64,000 nt of DNA from Niastella soli (GTDB lineage Bacteria; Bacteroidota; Bacteroidia; Chitinophagales; Chitinophagaceae), in the NCBI RefSeq assembly GCF_017742245.1, contig NZ_JAGHKO010000005.1:651747-715746 (forward strand), written 5' to 3'. Positions 36,164 through 45,522 of the stretch are shown here, in pieces. Made by a program: the position numbers and the translations under genes. Position 1 is the stretch's first letter; each line of letters opens with the position of its first letter. The notes under the pieces are model-generated. The model was given only the letters and a program-made list of their open reading frames with translations. It did no database searches and was not told where the DNA came from.

Positions 36164-39100
36164 GTTATAATCGCACCATGGAGGAATTGAAACTTTTATA
36201 AGTCCTTTCATTAAACCAGCCAACCCAAACAGTTATAATCGCACCATGGAGGAATTGAAACTCATAAGACAACACCTCGAACGAACCCGCCTTGAAGTTA
36301 TAATCGCACCATGGAGGAATTGAAACTGGTTTGCTATCCGGGAGAGTTTTCTGGTTTCCGGTAGTTATAATCGCACCATGGAGGAATTGAAACTTGTCTA
36401 CTCCGTTTGTCGTTAGTCCATCTGCGCAGTTATAATCGCACCATGGAGGAATTGAAACTCGTAAGATAACACCTCGAATGAACCTGCTTTGAGTTATAAT
36501 CGCACCATGGAGGAATTGAAACAGGGTTGGCGCCTGCACACGGGACGGCGGGTTTTCGTTATAATCGCACCATGGAGGAATTGAAACAGTTGAGCAATAC
36601 GCTCCGTAAGCTTTACGGCCTCGTTATAATCGCACCATGGAGGAATTGAAACATTGTTCCGCGGAAGAAACCGATTGTTCCGCGGAACAGTTATAATCGC
36701 ACCATGGAGGAATTGAAACGCGGATGATGACTACCTGAAAGAAAATAAACTGAGGTTATAATCGCACCATGGAGGAATTGAAACAAATCAGTACGGCATG
36801 AGATTGCCGCGCAGTTGGTGGGTTATAATCGCACCATGGAGGAATTGAAACAGGATTACCTGCGCTTTAAAGTGCAGTTCAAGTATGGTTATAATCGCAC
36901 CATGGAGGAATTGAAACAAAATAACGTTCGGCCAGTACATAGAGTTGTCATTGTTATAATCGCACCATGGAGGAATTGAAACACGCAGAAGCGCTATCAT
37001 TAAGGTCAGATTGAGTTAGTTATAATCGCACCATGGAGGAATTGAAACAAGTTGAGATTAATTTAACCGAAGGAGTATTGAAGCGTTATAATCGCACCAT
37101 GGAGGAATTGAAACTAGTTTTAATGAAAGAGAGTCGCAGACGTGGCCTGCATGTTATAATCGCACCATGGAGGAATTGAAACTTGATTACTATCAGGCGT
37201 ACTGCCGGCCATGGATGGTTATAATCGCACCATGGAGGAATTGAAACATAACTGATAAAACTGTGCGCAATTGGGAGGTAAAGTTATAATCGCACCATGG
37301 AGGAATTGAAACGTGAGTGAAAGGTTTGGAATAAATACATCGAAATTGGTTATAATCGCACCATGGAGGAATTGAAACAGTGTATACTGTAATTTAAATC
37401 GTTTGTTTTCGGGTTATAATCGCACCATGGAGGAATTGAAACGGACCAATCCAGCAGCTGCATAACTTAGTGCAATTATGTTATAATCGCACCATGGAGG
37501 AATTGAAACATGAACAACAGATAGGCAGGCGCTGGCGTGAAAGGGTTATAATCGCACCATGGAGGAATTGAAACGGAGCACAACCCACCACTCACCTCTA
37601 TAAGGCCACAGGTTATAATCGCACCATGGAGGAATTGAAACCTAGCTATCGATCCACTATCATTGATCACTTTAAGGTTATAATCGCACCATGGAGGAAT
37701 TGAAACTTATTAATATTTAATCCGTGCCTTACAAATGTAAAGTTATAATCGCACCATGGAGGAATTGAAACATGAAGTCTTTAAACCATTGCGGATCGTT
37801 GTCAGCCAGTTATAATCGCACCATGGAGGAATTGAAACCGTAAAGATTTTTACTTGAAAAAATATGAAATGATGTTATAATCGCACCATGGAGGAATTGA
37901 AACGCGATCATCCTGTTTACATTAATAGCAAACCACCAGTTATAATCGCACCATGGAGGAATTGAAACTTCTGTGTGGCATTGTGAACCGATTTTAAGTC
38001 GGGCCGGGTTATAATCGCACCATGGAGGAATTGAAACATGTAAAAAAAGATGTCTTTTTAGGTGGGAGTAAAAGGTTATAATCGCACCATGGAGGAATTG
38101 AAACCTAATAAGTAAGTTACAGGCATTGGAAGCCAGATTGTTATAATCGCACCATGGAGGAATTGAAACGTGTATACGGAATTACAGGAAGACCAAAAAG
38201 AGAAAGTTATAATCGCACCATGGAGGAATTGAAACAAGCTAGGCACTCACGACCTGGGCGTTGACTTCATTGTTATAATCGCACCATGGAGGAATTGAAA
38301 CTTGAATGCACGGTCGACGATAATCTGTATGCCCTGGTGGTTATAATCGCACCATGGAGGAATTGAAACATTATATAACAAACATCGATACTTATATAAA
38401 CTAGTTATAATCGCACCATGGAGGAATTGAAACCAATTAAGATTAAACAATGAAACTATATTTCATTGTTATAATCGCACCATGGAGGAATTGAAACATA
38501 AAACCGGATTGGGTTTAAATGTGCACCTCTTGTTATAATCGCACCATGGAGGAATTGAAACAGTGATAGCTTGAATGTGATAGCCCCTACAAAAATGTTA
38601 TAATCGCACCATGGAGGAATTGAAACATGTCCGTGAAAGGCTATAAAGCTATCCTACGTAGTTATAATCGCACCATGGAGGAATTGAAACAAGTCTGTAG
38701 AGGTTAGCGACCTATCAGCCTCCGGTTATAATCGCACCATGGAGGAATTGAAACTCAGCAACAATAGCACTACCGTTCACACTCAACTGTTATAATCGCA
38801 CCATGGAGGAATTGAAACGCAGATATATTCTCGTTACGCAATCAAAAGCGCAAAGGTTATAATCGCACCATGGAGGAATTGAAACTCGTTAGCGCCCGCC
38901 TGAGCGTTTTCGCTGGCGTGGGTTATAATCGCACCATGGAGGAATTGAAACAGCAAATACCAGAAAGCCCTTTAAAAGAACATTAGTTATAATCGCACCA
39001 TGGAGGAATTGAAACAGTATGCTAATGACTTCTTGCAATTCTGGTTGCTTGTTATAATCGCACCATGGAGGAATTGAAACATGAAGAAGCGCCGCCAATC

Positions 39101-39864
39101 TGAGATTTACGATAAGTTATAATCGCACCATGGAGGAATTGAAACGAATATACCAATGCGGTAAAAAATGTTGAAGAGCTGTTATAATCGCACCATGGAG
39201 GAATTGAAACAAGAAGTAAACAATTCTTACTTTGTGCGGGTCTTTGGTTATAATCGCACCATGGAGGAATTGAAACAAGAAGTAAACAATTCTTACTTTG
39301 TGCGGGTCTTTGGTTATAATCGCACCATGGAGGAATTGAAACTTGATTAAAGCCTTTCTATATTCTGGTATAGGATGGTTATAATCGCACCATGGAGGAA
39401 TTGAAACATATTACATCTCTCTAAATGGCTTACGGTTACTTGCAAAGTTATAATCGCACCATGGAGGAATTGAAACTTGGATTCAGCTACTGCGATCTGT
39501 AAGGCAAATCTGGTTATAATCGCACCATGGAGGAATTGAAACCTGGCAGTTTTCGCTTTACCATCCTTTTGATTCAGTTATAATCGCACCATGGAGGAAT
39601 TGAAACCCAGCTTTGTAGCGAACACCGAGCACAGATTCACCGGTTATAATCGCACCATGGAGGAATTGAAACAAATCTGCCTTATCAATAGCAATCCCAA
39701 GATCAAAGGGTTATAATCGCACCATGGAGGAATTGAAGCCAGGTTGATTAGTTAACAGTACAATCCGATGTAGGGTTATAATCGCCCCATGGAGGAATTG
39801 AAACGTGGATCCGCGAAGTGGCCTATATAATGCTGAAAAGTTATAATCGCATCATGGAGGAATT
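36164..39864 (+). CRISPR. Type I-B CRISPR array, 57 repeats, 56 spacers
   Basis: The 30-bp repeat begins GTTATAATCGCACCATGG and ends AGGAATTGAAAC. Spacers are 34-40 bp, mostly 35. The first 54 repeats looked identical by eye. Repeat 55 (39710) ends GAAGC, repeat 56 (39775) has one change, and repeat 57 (39840) loses its last 5 bp, marking the distal end. Spacers 47 and 48 (39211, 39277) are identical. Spacers 2 (36262) and 5 (36459) are near-identical with only wobble-position differences. Minus-strand frames made of repeats are artefacts. Confidence 0.97.
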
Positions 39865-40155
39865 TTCCTTTGAAGGCGCCATTTCTATAGGTCCTTTACC
39901 AATTATGGGATACCTGTAATGAAATAATATATCCAACACCATTTCAGCCAAAAGATCTTCTTTATTAAGAACAATCCCTAAATGCGAAATATGGCCTTCA
40001 AAGCGTCCTTTTTGATCTTCGCGAGCAAAAGGTAAGACTGGCCTGAATCAAATAAATTGCCTGGAACAATAATCGGCCTAAAAACGACCACCAAAGCTGA
40101 CGAAGAACCAACATCACCGGATTTTACAGCTCGTCCTTTGAATTCAATTATTCAT
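39841..40155 (-). pseudogene. Frameshifted relic of an unknown protein at the array's distal end
   Basis: Two frames join into one protein-like sequence. The upstream part reads FKGRAVKSGDVGSSSALVVV then FRPIIVPGNLFDSGQSY. After a shift near 40030 it continues REDQKGRFEGHISHLGIVLN then KEDLLAEMVLDILFHYRYP. It runs into the truncated last CRISPR repeat, where it meets a stop. Family not recognised. The array's last repeat and this relic share bases at 39841-39864. Confidence 0.5.
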
Positions 40156-40273
40156 TACATTTAGGTACGATTTGCAATGAAGGAAATAAATGGTAGTGAG
40201 TGATCTTGTGAGTGATTTGAAAGTGTCTTTGTAATTGATTAGATAACAGTATTATATAAGCGGGGAAGGTGAT
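40156..40273. other. Right end of the CRISPR module
   Basis: Contains two AGTGAGTGAT-type copies (40195-40217) about 60 bp before att core 4. No gene is seen. Confidence 0.5.
40194..40220. repeat. AGTGAGTGAT repeats, right end of CRISPR module
   Basis: TAGTGAGTGAT at 40194-40204 and TGTGAGTGATTTGA at 40207-40220 match the cluster at 25141-25224, suggesting shared recombinase arm sites. Confidence 0.55.
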
Positions 40274-40453
40274 CCTCTCTCTCCGCAAAACAAAATAAGT
40301 GCCCCCAATAGGGGGCATTTTTCATTTGGGAGGGTGGCGAGCTTGCTCGCCAAACCGGACAAAGGAAAAAGGCCAGGCGCGATAGCGCCGCACTTGTTTA
40401 GTTTTGACGATCCCCACCTTAGGGATCGCCGGAGGCAATCCCTCTCTCTCCGC
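40274..40453 (+). repeat. 180-bp direct repeat, right copy (att-hairpin cassette)
   Basis: Identical to 24807-24986, offset 15,467 bp. Cores lie at 40274-40286 and 40441-40453. Bases outside differ on both sides, so the repeat boundaries coincide with the outer ends of the cores. Confidence 0.9.
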
Positions 40454-40462
40454 GGAAAATTG

Positions 40463-40499
40463 AAAAAGCCTTCAAGTCGTTGGATTTGAAGGCTTTTTC
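40463..40499 (+). terminator. Terminator right of att core 5
   Basis: A perfect 13-bp stem AAAAAGCCTTCAA/TTGAAGGCTTTTT with a 10-nt loop, followed by CTTG. As at 25007 and 23026, a terminator lies just beyond a tRNA-derived core. Confidence 0.7.
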
Positions 40500-40838
40500 T
40501 TGTTCGAAATATTTCCACGAGATTAACTCATCCTTGAATTAAACTCTGACTATCAAGTAATTGGTGGGTTCGAAGTGTTATAATAATAATTAGATTTTGT
40601 ACTGTCCGGATTTCCATATCCCTGACAAGTATACGACAGGTATCATCCTAAATTGTAGTCAACGTTGAAGCAATTGGTATTTTTTGATCTGTCAGCCCGG
40701 TACAAAAGCCCAAGAGAATTACTGCAGTTGACGGTACTCACTTTTGCTGAGTTGTATTCTGTCAGCGGAACTTAAGCTGATAGTAGCACATAGATCAGGA
40801 GATAGTCGTTGGCCGGCATAGCAGAAAACCGCTTGTTG
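40500..40838. other. 339-bp region without a recognised gene
   Basis: Low coding signal on both strands. It lies between the terminator at att core 5 and the frameshifted gene at 40839. Confidence 0.4.
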
Positions 40839-41101
40839 TTATAAGCCGTTTTGTCTCGCCAAGATTTGCTGTAACTTTTCTTTGTGGCCTTTGTACGTTT
40901 CTAATTCGCCAATCACACTTAATGTGAAGCTACTCAAGTAGTCATTATGGTCTTGCAAGTGATTTGTCCGTTTCCCTTCACCACCTGCATTGCTTCTGGT
41001 GTCAAACCATAAGCGTCTTGTGTCGCAATTCTGATTAACTCCTCATCGCTCATGCGTTGGTATCTCTCTTGTACGAATTTGATGTCAATTCCTGTACTCA
41101 T
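40839..41101 (-). pseudogene. Small accessory protein, frameshifted
   Basis: The first frame starts MSTGIDIKFVQERYQRMSDE and continues ELIRIATQDAYGLTPEAMQVV. It resembles a common Bacteroidota accessory protein pattern (LIRIAT-DAYGLTPEA). After a shift near 40980 the second frame reads HLQDHNDYLSSFTLSVIGEL and ends ILARQNGL. The intact product would be about 87 residues. It follows the gene at 41159 by 57 bp on the same strand. Confidence 0.5.
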
Positions 41102-41158
41102 AAGTTTTAGTAAGGTGTCGTTTTGAAATGGCTTATGTTGTGTGTGCGTTCGCTTTTG

Positions 41159-41755
41159 TTACTTTGGCTCTTTTACGCTTTTAAGAGCCATTTGAAACTT
41201 CGCAGCAAAACCATCGTCAACGCCATACTCACTAAATTTCTTTACAGCCCAATCAAAAACGGTTATGCCAAATCCTGTGTCTTTATGAACAATGATTGAA
41301 TGAAAATAAGGATGGGAATAAAGCCATCCATAACCGTCAACTTGAATAAACAAATGTCCTAACATTGCACCAAACTCACAGACTTCAATTACATAGTCAT
41401 TGGAAAAATCTTTTGGGTCACTTTTGCTTATAATTTCAGCTATCATTTTGCGGTTGAAATGTTTGTCAACCGCATCAAGAACATTAAGGTCTAACTTGTC
41501 CGACTTTATGATGTGTTGATAGTCGTTCAGTGCAGCGTCCGCCATTGTTTGCAATTGCTTTTTATTGTACTCCAACAAATCCTGGGGCAAATATTGAATT
41601 TTGTCTAAGTTCAAAGGTTGCCCGTCAAAACCGCTAATAACATACATATCTGGTCGTGTCATTGTTGGTCTGTCCTCTTGGTCATACCATGGACTAAGAT
41701 ATTTCTCAAACAATGTGTCGCAATGGGGAAGTTTCTTTTTGAAGAGTCCTAACAT
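41159..41755 (-). CDS. Hypothetical protein
   Basis: A 198-residue soluble protein (MLGLFKKKLPHCDTLFEKYLS...). It contains GAMLGHLFIQVDGYGWLYSHPY in two stretches near residues 128-150. No family is recognised; size and isolated cargo position fit an immunity-type or orphan accessory protein. Its upstream region is related to that of the gene at 51524-52564. Confidence 0.5.
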   Translation of the reverse strand: MLGLFKKKLPHCDTLFEKYLSPWYDQEDRPTMTRPDMYVISGFDGQPLNLDKIQYLPQDLLEYNKKQLQTMADAALNDYQHIIKSDKLDLNVLDAVDKHFNRKMIAEIISKSDPKDFSNDYVIEVCEFGAMLGHLFIQVDGYGWLYSHPYFHSIIVHKDTGFGITVFDWAVKKFSEYGVDDGFAAKFQMALKSVKEPK

Positions 41756-42144
41756 AAATGGAATGTCTGTTTAAAGTTGGGCACAACAATGCATCTCCGC
41801 TATTATACGCTACTTTTAACAAAAAACAATTTTTGTAAGCTGTTATTTTAACCTCTTAGCAAAAAAAACGCGGTTATTACCGGGTAGCACAAATACGACC
41901 CAGGTTAGGTTTATATCATCCAGCAGACTTATAATCTTTAGTAAATCTTTATTTCAATTAGCCTTTTTGTTCGAACCTTATCCCCATCACCGACAGATAT
42001 GTCTTTTTCACGTTAATATTTGAATCTTTGCCAAATACTCACTGTAGAAATATACAATATTATTGAGATCCTTAACAAACCGGTTCGAAAGTTGTAACCT
42101 ACAGCCCGCCAGCCTCAGTTAATTGAGATAAAATTAAAGTAATA
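41756..42144. other. Upstream region shared with the 51.5-kb cargo gene
   Basis: Parts of this 389-bp region align with 52565-52745. Shared words include AATTTTTGTAAG, TTGTTCGAA and GATATGTCTTT, in the same order. Both lie upstream of a minus-strand cargo gene. No coding frame is seen. Confidence 0.45.
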
Positions 42145-42177
42145 AAACCTGCAAAATCAACGATTTGCAGGTTTTTT
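42145..42177. terminator. Terminator hairpin
   Basis: An 11-bp perfect stem AAACCTGCAAA/TTTGCAGGTTT is followed by TTT. It lies between the minus-strand cargo gene and the integrase. Confidence 0.65.
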
Positions 42178-42220
42178 GCTTTTTAGGCATACCTGGTTTT
42201 ACTGCACTTTATGGGGGCGT

Positions 42221-42271
42221 TTACTCGCGTCATCCGTTGCGTCATACCTAATTTTATAAAGACGCGAGTAA
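42221..42271. promoter_or_regulatory. Integrase arm-type/operator repeats
   Basis: GCGTCATCC (42227) and GCGTCATACC (42239) are tandem copies 12 bp apart. TTACTCGCGTC (42221-42231) and GACGCGAGTAA (42261-42271) form a perfect 11-bp inverted repeat. The same GCGTCA pair with 12-bp spacing occurs at 62113 and 62125 near the right att core. Confidence 0.55.
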
Positions 42272-42371
42272 CTTTACACATGGCGCTGTTTATTAACACT
42301 TTGTAAGAACTGAACTCTGATTTTAACTGCCCCGTTGGGGTAATTTTAAACTATTAAATGAAGCGTCATTT

Positions 42372-43589
42372 ATGGAAAAGAGTTTCGGTTTGTTTTTCTT
42401 CATCAAGAAATCCAAAAGCATTAAAGTTGTTGAGCATTTTATTTACCTGCACATTACAGTAGATGGCATTGGTTGTGATATCAGCACCAAACGGAAATGT
42501 GATCCGGCAAAATGGAATGGCGATGCCGGTAGGGCAGAGGGTAAAACGGAGGACGTTCGGTCTCTTAACTCTTACCTTGACCTGTTGCAGCGGAAAGTGT
42601 ATGAAGCCCGGCAGCAATTACTACATAATGGCCACCCGGTAACAGCGGAGAATATTAAAACTGTATTTCATGGCCAGGAGATCCAGACGCATAAGTACAT
42701 GTTGATGGAAGTGTTTAAGAAACATAACGACCAAATGGCGGAGTTGGTAGGTCTGGAATACGCGCCTGGCACCCTGGAACGGTTTGAAACAGCTTACCGG
42801 CATACCCTTTCCTTTTTGCAGTGGAAGTACAAGGTGGATGATATCGACATCAATAAGCTGGATTACGAGTTTATCAGCGAGTACGAATTCTGGATAAAGA
42901 GTGTACGAAAGTGTAATCACAACTCCACCATAAAATACCTGACCAACTTCCGCAAAGTGATCAACCGGTGCGTGCGTCATGGCTGGTTGATAAAAGATCC
43001 GTTTGCCAATTTCAAAATGACTTTACGCGAAGTCGAACGCATAGCCTTGACGGAAACAGAACTGCAAACCCTGGTTGCCCAGCAATTTCCCACTGACCGG
43101 CTCCGGGTGGTGCGCGACATTTTCCTGTTCAGTTGTTATACCGGTCTGGCTTACGCCGATGTAAAGAAGTTGAAACGCTCGGAGATCATTATCGGCGTGG
43201 ATGGTGAACAGTGGCTGGTAAGCCGTCGGCAGAAAACGGACATCAGCGCCCGGATTCCCTTACTGCCCGCCGCCCTTACCATCCTTGACCGTTACAAAGA
43301 CCATCCCCAATGCCAGGGTAAGGACGTGGTACTGCCCATAAACAGCAATCAGAAAATGAATGCTTACCTGAAGGAGATTGCTGATGTGTGCGGGATAAGT
43401 AAGACACTTACTTACCACATTGCCCGGCATACCTTTGCCACTACTGTAACCCTTACTAACGGGGTACCTATTGAAACGGTCTCAAAGATGCTGGGCCACC
43501 GCAACCTTCGCACTACGCAGCATTATGCGAAGATCCTGGATAAGAAGATTGGGGAGGATATGAAGGGGTTGAGAGAGAAGTTTAGGTGA
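42372..43589 (+). CDS. Tyrosine-type site-specific integrase
   Basis: A 405-residue recombinase. The N-terminal arm/SAM-like domain spans about residues 1-210. The catalytic domain has the CYTGLAYADVKKL block after VRDIFLFS, HIARHTFATT (HxxR) and LGHRNLRTTQHYAKI with the nucleophile Tyr. All catalytic motifs are present, so it is likely active. It presumably acts on the tRNA-Ser 3' core. Candidate arm sites lie 100-150 bp upstream. A diverged fragment of a related gene lies at 44464. Confidence 0.92.
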   Translation: MEKSFGLFFFIKKSKSIKVVEHFIYLHITVDGIGCDISTKRKCDPAKWNGDAGRAEGKTEDVRSLNSYLDLLQRKVYEARQQLLHNGHPVTAENIKTVFHGQEIQTHKYMLMEVFKKHNDQMAELVGLEYAPGTLERFETAYRHTLSFLQWKYKVDDIDINKLDYEFISEYEFWIKSVRKCNHNSTIKYLTNFRKVINRCVRHGWLIKDPFANFKMTLREVERIALTETELQTLVAQQFPTDRLRVVRDIFLFSCYTGLAYADVKKLKRSEIIIGVDGEQWLVSRRQKTDISARIPLLPAALTILDRYKDHPQCQGKDVVLPINSNQKMNAYLKEIADVCGISKTLTYHIARHTFATTVTLTNGVPIETVSKMLGHRNLRTTQHYAKILDKKIGEDMKGLREKFR

Positions 43590-43633
43590 ATGATTTGTAA
43601 GTAAGGTGGAATTATTATTATATTTGACGTGTT

Positions 43634-43660
43634 GGCAGGGTTTAATCCCCTGCCTTTTTT
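43634..43660 (+). terminator. Terminator of the integrase gene
   Basis: GGCAGGG/CCCTGCC stem with loop TTTAATC is followed by six T, 45 bp after the integrase stop. Confidence 0.8.
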
Positions 43661-43783
43661 ATGGTTCGTATGAAAAAAACCTTAAAAGATCGCCGCTTAT
43701 GGCAGGTGCGTCACAATTGATTTGCTCTTTTGACTTTGGTAAATATCTTAAATTAAAGTTTTATACCCCGCAACCTGAATAAT

Positions 43784-44413
43784 ATGGTCAACCCTAAACC
43801 TATTGCCGAAATTCTCATTATTCTCACATTAGCAACAATCGCATGCAATTCACATCCTGCCCTTAATCCTATGAGCAGGGTCGAGCCACGGTTAAACATA
43901 CATGAATATGACAGTACAGTATTTGAAAGCGTTTATCACAAACTTCATTCCGGTGACAGCTTATCGCAGGAAACCATAGACAGCTTTGCCAGTAAGGTTG
44001 AAACACGGGCGGATTTTTACGACTTACTGGAAAGGTTTGATAAACAATATCTATTCCCGGTGAAATATAATTCTTTTGAAGTAGCAACAGAAAGCAGATT
44101 AGTCAGCTGGCTGCTATTTCCTACCGAATTGGATACAAAACCTTCAAAGATTGAATTACTAAAAAGAGTTGAATATGTGAAAAACGACACTGCATTCAGC
44201 TATTACGTATTTCAATTTAAAACGGAGGAACCGCATTGGTCTGCAAAAGACGGATGGATGGTCGGCGTAGTTGGGCCCTATTTAAATAATAGCCAGCCTT
44301 ACGATTGGGCAAAAGCAACATTTAGCCGATTCTCCAAAATCAGCGAAACCAGTCCCGAGATGGAAGTTGAATGGATTCACAATAATGTATATCAGAAAAT
44401 GTTTGAAAATTGA
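43784..44413 (+). CDS. Hypothetical lipoprotein
   Basis: A 209-residue protein with a lipoprotein signal peptide (lipobox TIAC, Cys near residue 21). The mature part is soluble and acidic (RVEPRLNIHEYDSTVFESVY, PHWSAKDGWMVGVVGPY). No family is recognised. It sits between the full integrase gene and a diverged integrase fragment, as captured cargo. Confidence 0.6.
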   Translation: MVNPKPIAEILIILTLATIACNSHPALNPMSRVEPRLNIHEYDSTVFESVYHKLHSGDSLSQETIDSFASKVETRADFYDLLERFDKQYLFPVKYNSFEVATESRLVSWLLFPTELDTKPSKIELLKRVEYVKNDTAFSYYVFQFKTEEPHWSAKDGWMVGVVGPYLNNSQPYDWAKATFSRFSKISETSPEMEVEWIHNNVYQKMFEN

Positions 44414-44463
44414 GTATGTTAAGTAGAAGATTTTTCTATAACTACCTTGGGCGACTTTCGGGG

Positions 44464-44782
44464 GATGTAAAGAAGCTCAAACGCTCCGAGGTCATCATCG
44501 GCGTTGATGGCGAACAGTGGCTGGTCAGCCGTAGGCTGAAAACGGATATCTCTGCCCGCATTCCTTTGTTACCTGCTGCACTGACCATCCTTGACCGGTA
44601 CAAAGACTATCCGCACTGCCAGGGTAAAGATGTGGTTCTGCCCATCAACAGCAACCAGAAAATGAATGCTTATCTAAAGGAGATTGCTGACGTGTGTGGG
44701 ATACATAAGAAGCTTGACCTATCACATTGCCCGGCATTCGTTTGCCACTACCGTATCACTCACCATACGAAAACGGAATTAA
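44464..44782 (+). pseudogene. Integrase catalytic-domain fragment, frameshifted
   Basis: The sequence parallels integrase residues about 263-360 (DVKKLKRSEVIIGVDGEQWL, ARIPLLPAALTILDRYK). It is diverged at many, mostly synonymous, positions. After a shift near 44715 it continues TYHIARHSFATTVSLTI and stops. The N-terminal part and the catalytic Tyr are missing. It comes from a related but different element rather than a recent copy. Confidence 0.8.
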
Positions 44783-44960
44783 ATCTGGGGCTTGGAGAAG
44801 CTATAATGTTACTTGAAATGCCGGATTGCTCGGTTTAATTATTTGTTCTATGTTATAAAGAATGGAAAGTCTAAACTCAGATTTGATAACATAACTAAAG
44901 TTCGGAAATCAAATTAAGCTTTACTCGATCGTACGTACTTTAATTAACTAGTGTAGTATT

Positions 44961-45467
44961 ATGGAACCCTTAGATTTTCATACACAAGCTATTGAAAAAT
45001 TGACCAGGAGATATTCTAATGGAATTGATAATTTAATTACAGGGAATGATGTTTTACATACTCACGTATTTAAAGAATACATCCCTGACTTTTCACTACC
45101 ACAATATGATATCTTTTTGACAGGAGGCGATGCTCCAGTTTTGAGTTGTCAATTAGATAATGGGAATTTTTTTCTCATGACTACTACACAAATGTTTAGT
45201 ATTTATTCAGGAGTATTTGCAAGAATGAATTATAAAGATTATTTGTGGTATAGTCATAAAGTATTCAAGGCTAATGGTCCTTTATTCTCTGAAAAAAACG
45301 TAAAAACCAGAACGTGGAAATATTATTCAACAGATCGAAAAGAATTTTGGTATGAAATAGATTCCATTCAACCTGCAGATGCTGCTGACTGTTGTATTTT
45401 ATATTTTGCACGCAAGGCTTATAATGTGCCTCCACCGAGTTTAGATGACCCTGTTTGGGGAGGGTAG
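44961..45467 (+). CDS. Hypothetical protein
   Basis: A 168-residue soluble protein (MEPLDFHTQAIEKLTRRY..., ending SLDDPVWGG), rich in aromatic residues. No family is recognised. It is 55 bp upstream of the ADP-ribosylglycohydrolase gene on the same strand, so they may be one unit. Confidence 0.5.
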   Translation: MEPLDFHTQAIEKLTRRYSNGIDNLITGNDVLHTHVFKEYIPDFSLPQYDIFLTGGDAPVLSCQLDNGNFFLMTTTQMFSIYSGVFARMNYKDYLWYSHKVFKANGPLFSEKNVKTRTWKYYSTDRKEFWYEIDSIQPADAADCCILYFARKAYNVPPPSLDDPVWGG

Positions 45468-45522
45468 CTGGGAGACCTAAGGAATCATTAATAGGTAGAA
45501 CGGATAGAAAATCGATTCCACT

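Larger units (their letters stand above)
24974..40286. mobile_element. CRISPR-Cas-bearing att-flanked module
   Basis: A 15.3-kb segment between att core copies 3 and 4, set inside two identical 180-bp repeats. It contains two small orphan genes, a relic CRISPR array, the complete I-B cas operon, the main array and a protein relic. Clusters of AGTGAGTGAT-type repeats lie near both ends. No integrase gene is inside, so movement would need a recombinase in trans. Confidence 0.6.

Noticed and set aside
36165..39350. Frames with repeated FQFLHGAIIT, SIPPWCDYN or NRTMEELK peptides across the array
   Set aside because: They are translations of the CRISPR repeat on either strand, not genes.
36194..39839. 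Spacers matching other parts of this window (self-targeting)
   Set aside because: By eye none of the 56 spacers matches another place in the window; a computed search could still find partial hits.
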